Origin: an uncultured Amaricoccus sp.
GTDB lineage: Bacteria > Pseudomonadota > Alphaproteobacteria > Rhodobacterales > Rhodobacteraceae
Length of the DNA: 16,018 bases
Direction of reading: 5' to 3'
Assembly (NCBI RefSeq): GCF_937891315.1
Contig: NZ_CALAGI010000114.1
Location: 1-16,018, forward strand
This document shows, in pieces, positions 13,094 through 16,018 of the stretch (position 1 is the first letter of the stretch; each line of letters opens with the position of its first letter). The notes below the pieces were generated by a model that saw only the letters and a list, made by a program, of their open reading frames with translations, made no database searches and had not been told where the DNA came from. The position numbers and the translations under genes are program-made.

Positions 13094-14797
13094 ATGACAC
13101 CGCGAGAGACGCTGATCGCCGAACTCCGCCGCGTCGTCGGGGCGGGCCACGTGCTGACCTCGGCACGCGCCACCCGCGGCTATACCCGCGGCTTCCGCTA
13201 CGGCTCGGGCCCGGTCGCCGCCGTCGTGCGCCCGGGCAGCCTCGTCGAACAGTGGCGGGTTCTCACCGCCGCCATCGCCGCCGGCCGGATCGTGATCTTC
13301 CAGGCGGCCAACACCGGCCTCACCGGCGGCTCGACGCCCTGGGGCGACGACTATGACCGCGAGATCGTCCTCGTCAGCCTGCGCCGCCTCAAGGGCGTCC
13401 ATCTGCTCGACGGCGGCCGCCAGGTCCTCTGCCTGCCCGGCGCCACGCTCGACGCGCTGGAGAAGGCGCTCCGCCCGCTCGGGCGCGAACCGCATTCCGT
13501 CATCGGCTCCTCCTGCATCGGGGCGTCGGTCCTCGGCGGCATCTGCAACAACTCGGGCGGGGCGCTGATCCACCGCGGCCCCGCCTATACCGAGATGACC
13601 CTCTTCGCCGAGGTCCGCGCCGACGGTACCGTCGCCCTCGTCAACCACCTCGGCCTGCCGCTCGGCGACGATCCGGAAGAAATCCTCGCCCGCGTCGAGA
13701 AAGGCGACCTGCCGGCGCCCGAGCCGACCGAGGCCTGGGCTTCGGACCGCGAGTATGCGCGCCACGTCCGCGATATCGACGCCGGGACGCCGGCCCGCTT
13801 CAACGCCGACCCGCGCCGCCTGCGCGAGGCCTCGGGTTGCGCCGGCAAGCTCGCCGTCTTCGCCGTCCGCCTCGACACCTTCGAGGCCGCGGGCGAGACG
13901 GCCGTCTTCTACATCGGCACCAACGACCCTGACGAACTCACCGGGATTCGCCGCCACATCCTCGCCGCGTTCGAGAGCCTGCCGATCGCCGGCGAATACA
14001 TCCACCGTGACGCCTACGACGTGGCGGCGAAATACGGCAAGGACACCTTCCTCTTCATCGAGAAGGCCGGCACCGACCGGATGCCCGCCCTCTTCGCCGC
14101 CAAGGCCAGGGCCGACGCGATCACCGAGCGCCTCGGCCTCGGCGCCACGCTGACCGACCGGATGGCGCAGGCGATCGCCGCCCTCGCCCCCCAGCACCTG
14201 CCCGCGCGGATGAACGCCTGGCGCGACCGCTACGAGCACCACCTCCTCATCCGCATGGGCGGCCCCGGCATCGCCGAGGCCCGCGCCTATCTCGGCACGC
14301 TCTTCCCCTCGGCGGCGGGGGATTTCTTCGAATGCACGCCCGCCGAGGGCAAGGCCGCCTTCCTGCACCGCTTCGCCGTCGCCGGCGCCGCGGTGCGCTA
14401 CCGGGCCATCCACCCGGCATCCGTCGAGGACATCGTCGCGCTCGACATCGCGCTCCGCCGCGACGACCGCGACTGGTTCGAGCGCCTGCCGCCCGAGATC
14501 GACGCGCAGATCGACAAGAAGCTCTACTACGGGCACTTCTTCTGCCATGTCTTCCATCAGGACTACGCCGCGAAGAAGGGCGTCGACTGTCTCGCGCTGG
14601 AGCATGCGATGTGGAAACTGCTCGATGCGCGCGGCGCCGAGTACCCGGCCGAGCACAATGTCGGCCATCTCTATGAGGCGAAGCCGGCGCTCGCGGGCTT
14701 CTATCGCGACCTCGATCCCACCAACAGCCTCAACCCGGGGATCGGACACACCCCGAAATGCGCCCACTGGCACGAAGCGGAGAAGACCGATGCTTGA
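13094..14797 (+). CDS. dld: Quinone-dependent D-lactate dehydrogenase
   Basis: A 567-residue FAD enzyme, close to E. coli Dld (571), that oxidises D-lactate to pyruvate at the inner membrane and passes electrons to quinone. The FAD-binding domain is N-terminal: RPGSLVEQWRVL, IVIFQAANTGLTGGSTPWGD (about 67-86), REPHSVIGSSCIGASVLGGI and CNNSGGALIHRGPAYTEM. The C-terminal half matches the Dld membrane-binding region: KYGKDTFLFIEKAGTDRMPA, RMNAWRDRYEHHLLIRMGG, KKLYYGHFFCHVFHQDYAAK and a final NPGIGHTPKC. The start follows a GAGGGGGG by about 5 nt. It overlaps lldD by 8 bp, indicating coupled translation. Confidence 0.96.
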   Translation: MTPRETLIAELRRVVGAGHVLTSARATRGYTRGFRYGSGPVAAVVRPGSLVEQWRVLTAAIAAGRIVIFQAANTGLTGGSTPWGDDYDREIVLVSLRRLKGVHLLDGGRQVLCLPGATLDALEKALRPLGREPHSVIGSSCIGASVLGGICNNSGGALIHRGPAYTEMTLFAEVRADGTVALVNHLGLPLGDDPEEILARVEKGDLPAPEPTEAWASDREYARHVRDIDAGTPARFNADPRRLREASGCAGKLAVFAVRLDTFEAAGETAVFYIGTNDPDELTGIRRHILAAFESLPIAGEYIHRDAYDVAAKYGKDTFLFIEKAGTDRMPALFAAKARADAITERLGLGATLTDRMAQAIAALAPQHLPARMNAWRDRYEHHLLIRMGGPGIAEARAYLGTLFPSAAGDFFECTPAEGKAAFLHRFAVAGAAVRYRAIHPASVEDIVALDIALRRDDRDWFERLPPEIDAQIDKKLYYGHFFCHVFHQDYAAKKGVDCLALEHAMWKLLDARGAEYPAEHNVGHLYEAKPALAGFYRDLDPTNSLNPGIGHTPKCAHWHEAEKTDA

Positions 14798-15941
14798 GAA
14801 CGCCCTGACCATCGCCGACCTGAAGCGCATGGCCCGTCGCCGGGTGCCGAAGATGTTCTTCGACTATGCCGATTCCGGCGCCTGGACCGAACAGACCTAC
14901 AACGCCAACGAGGCCGACTTCGCGAAGATCCTCCTCCGCCAGCGCGTGCTCGTCGACATGACCAACCGCAACCTCGCCACCGAGATGATCGGCGAGCCGG
15001 TGTCGATGCCCGTCGCCCTCGCCCCCACCGGCTTCTGCGGCATGCAGCACGCCGACGGCGAGATCCTCGCCGCGCAGGCGGCCGAGGCGGCGGGCGTGCC
15101 CTTCTGCCTCTCCACCATGTCGATCTGTTCGATCGAGGACGTGGCGGCGAACACCAAAAAGCCGTTCTGGTTCCAGCTCTATGTGATGCGCGACCGCGGC
15201 TTCATCGAGAACCTGATCGACCGCGCGAAGGCCGCCAATTGCGCCGCCCTGGTGATGACCCTCGACCTGCAGATCCTCGGCCAGCGCCACAAGGATCTGA
15301 GGAACGGCCTCTCCGCCCCGCCCAAATGGACGCCGAAACATGCCTGGCAGCTGGCGACCCGCCCGCTCTGGTGCCTGCAGATGGCGCGGACCAAGCGCCA
15401 CAGCTTCGGCAATATCGTCGGCCACGCCTCCAACGTCGGCGACCTTTCCTCGCTCGCCTCCTGGACCAAGGAGCAGTTCGACCCGCGCCTGTCCTGGGAC
15501 GATGTCGCCTGGATCAAGGAGAAATGGGGCGGCAAGCTGATCCTGAAGGGCATCCTCGACCCCGATGACGCGCGCCGCTCGGTTGATTCCGGCGCCGACG
15601 CGATCATCGTCTCCAACCACGGCGGCCGCCAGCTCGACGGCGCCCGCTCGTCGATCGCGGCCCTGCCCGACATCGTCGAGGCGGTCGGCGACCGGATGGA
15701 GGTGCATATGGACAGCGGCGTCCGCTCCGGTCAGGACATCCTGAAGGCCGTGGCGCTGGGGGCGAAGGGCGTCTGGATCGGCCGCCCGTTCCTCTACGGC
15801 CTCGGCGCCGGCGGCAAGGCCGGGGTGACGCGCTGCCTCGACATCCTGCGCAACGAGCTCGACATCACCATGGCCCTCTGCGGCAAGCGCGACATCCGCG
15901 AGATCGACACGGACATTCTCGACCGCCAGCCGGGCCTCTAG
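14790..15941 (+). CDS. lldD: FMN-dependent L-lactate dehydrogenase
   Basis: A 383-residue member of the FMN alpha-hydroxy-acid dehydrogenase family that oxidises L-lactate to pyruvate and reduces the quinone pool. Visible signatures: FFDYADSGAW (23-32) with Y26, ALAPTGFCGMQHADGE (76-91), FQLYVMRDRG (128-137), LDLQILGQRHKDLRNGL (158-174, a pattern typical of LldD), K253 in LILKGIL, and the active site SNHGGRQLDG (275-284) with catalytic H277 and substrate-binding R280. DSGVRSG and GRPFLYGLGAGG follow. ATG at 14790 follows GCGGAGAAG and overlaps the end of dld. The length is normal. It is the last gene of the lactate operon within the window. Confidence 0.96.
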   Translation: MLENALTIADLKRMARRRVPKMFFDYADSGAWTEQTYNANEADFAKILLRQRVLVDMTNRNLATEMIGEPVSMPVALAPTGFCGMQHADGEILAAQAAEAAGVPFCLSTMSICSIEDVAANTKKPFWFQLYVMRDRGFIENLIDRAKAANCAALVMTLDLQILGQRHKDLRNGLSAPPKWTPKHAWQLATRPLWCLQMARTKRHSFGNIVGHASNVGDLSSLASWTKEQFDPRLSWDDVAWIKEKWGGKLILKGILDPDDARRSVDSGADAIIVSNHGGRQLDGARSSIAALPDIVEAVGDRMEVHMDSGVRSGQDILKAVALGAKGVWIGRPFLYGLGAGGKAGVTRCLDILRNELDITMALCGKRDIREIDTDILDRQPGL

Positions 15942-16005
15942 TACGGGCCACCGCCTGGCGGGTTCGGATCGAGATGTCTCCGCGGACCGCTCTGAGGGGG
16001 CGCCA

Positions 16006-16018
16006 GTGGCGCGCCCGC
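16006..16018 (+). CDS. Possible start of a further gene, cut by the window edge
   Basis: GTG at 16006 follows GAGGGGG (about 15994-16000) by 5 nt, and four codons remain before the window ends. GCGCC-AGT-GGCGC (16000-16012) can also form a hairpin at the same place. Too little is present to decide. Confidence 0.2.

Overview
The window is high-GC DNA with mostly GC-ending codons and reads as the chromosome of an alphaproteobacterium. Four things support this: a GTTC-N7-GTTC LexA-type box, a homologue of the mitochondrial complex I subunit NDUFA12 next to MlaD and a DUF2155 protein, the accB-accC-aat order, and the small lysine-rich GRKGGKARA protein. I cannot assign a genus. I see no phage, IS, CRISPR, tRNA or rRNA genes.

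Left part (1-2304): the tail of an unknown gene, a small basic protein on the minus strand, a short membrane protein with unusual codon use, and a minus-strand SRAP (HMCES/YedK-type) gene. The SRAP gene is preceded by a LexA-type box. Its reading frame runs unbroken from a 110-residue N-terminal region into a complete SRAP domain. The codon where the SRAP start Met should be is ATC, directly before the catalytic Cys and 7 nt after a GGAGG. This is the most interesting gene in the window. A leader with two hairpins and a direct repeat follows.

Middle part (2305-8450): a plus-strand envelope and lipid block made of an M48 metalloprotease with C-terminal repeats, a DsbA-like thiol oxidoreductase, accB, accC (acetyl-CoA carboxylase, first half-reaction) and aat (N-end rule transferase). 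It meets a minus-strand operon of NDUFA12, mlaD and DUF2155, which has a recognisable promoter. The aat and DUF2155 genes overlap tail to tail.

Repeat-rich part (6414-9602): three copies of a 106-bp two-hairpin palindromic element lie next to gene ends. Copy 1 starts exactly on the accC stop codon and copy 3 ends on the stop codon of a lytic-transglycosylase lipoprotein gene. Their stems keep pairing through compensatory and G-U changes. Two copies of another palindrome, GGCGGACC-NN-GGTCCGCC, flank an NADPH-dependent FMN reductase gene and look like terminators.

Right part (10204-15941): a lactate-use locus. A FadR-type GntR regulator is divergent from lldP (permease), dld (quinone-dependent D-lactate dehydrogenase) and lldD (FMN L-lactate dehydrogenase). 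The intergenic region holds two GTAAA-half-site inverted repeats placed over a promoter. A 26-codon ORF ends on the lldP start codon, and a strong hairpin separates lldP from dld. Together these genes take up both lactate isomers and oxidise them to pyruvate, feeding electrons to the respiratory chain.
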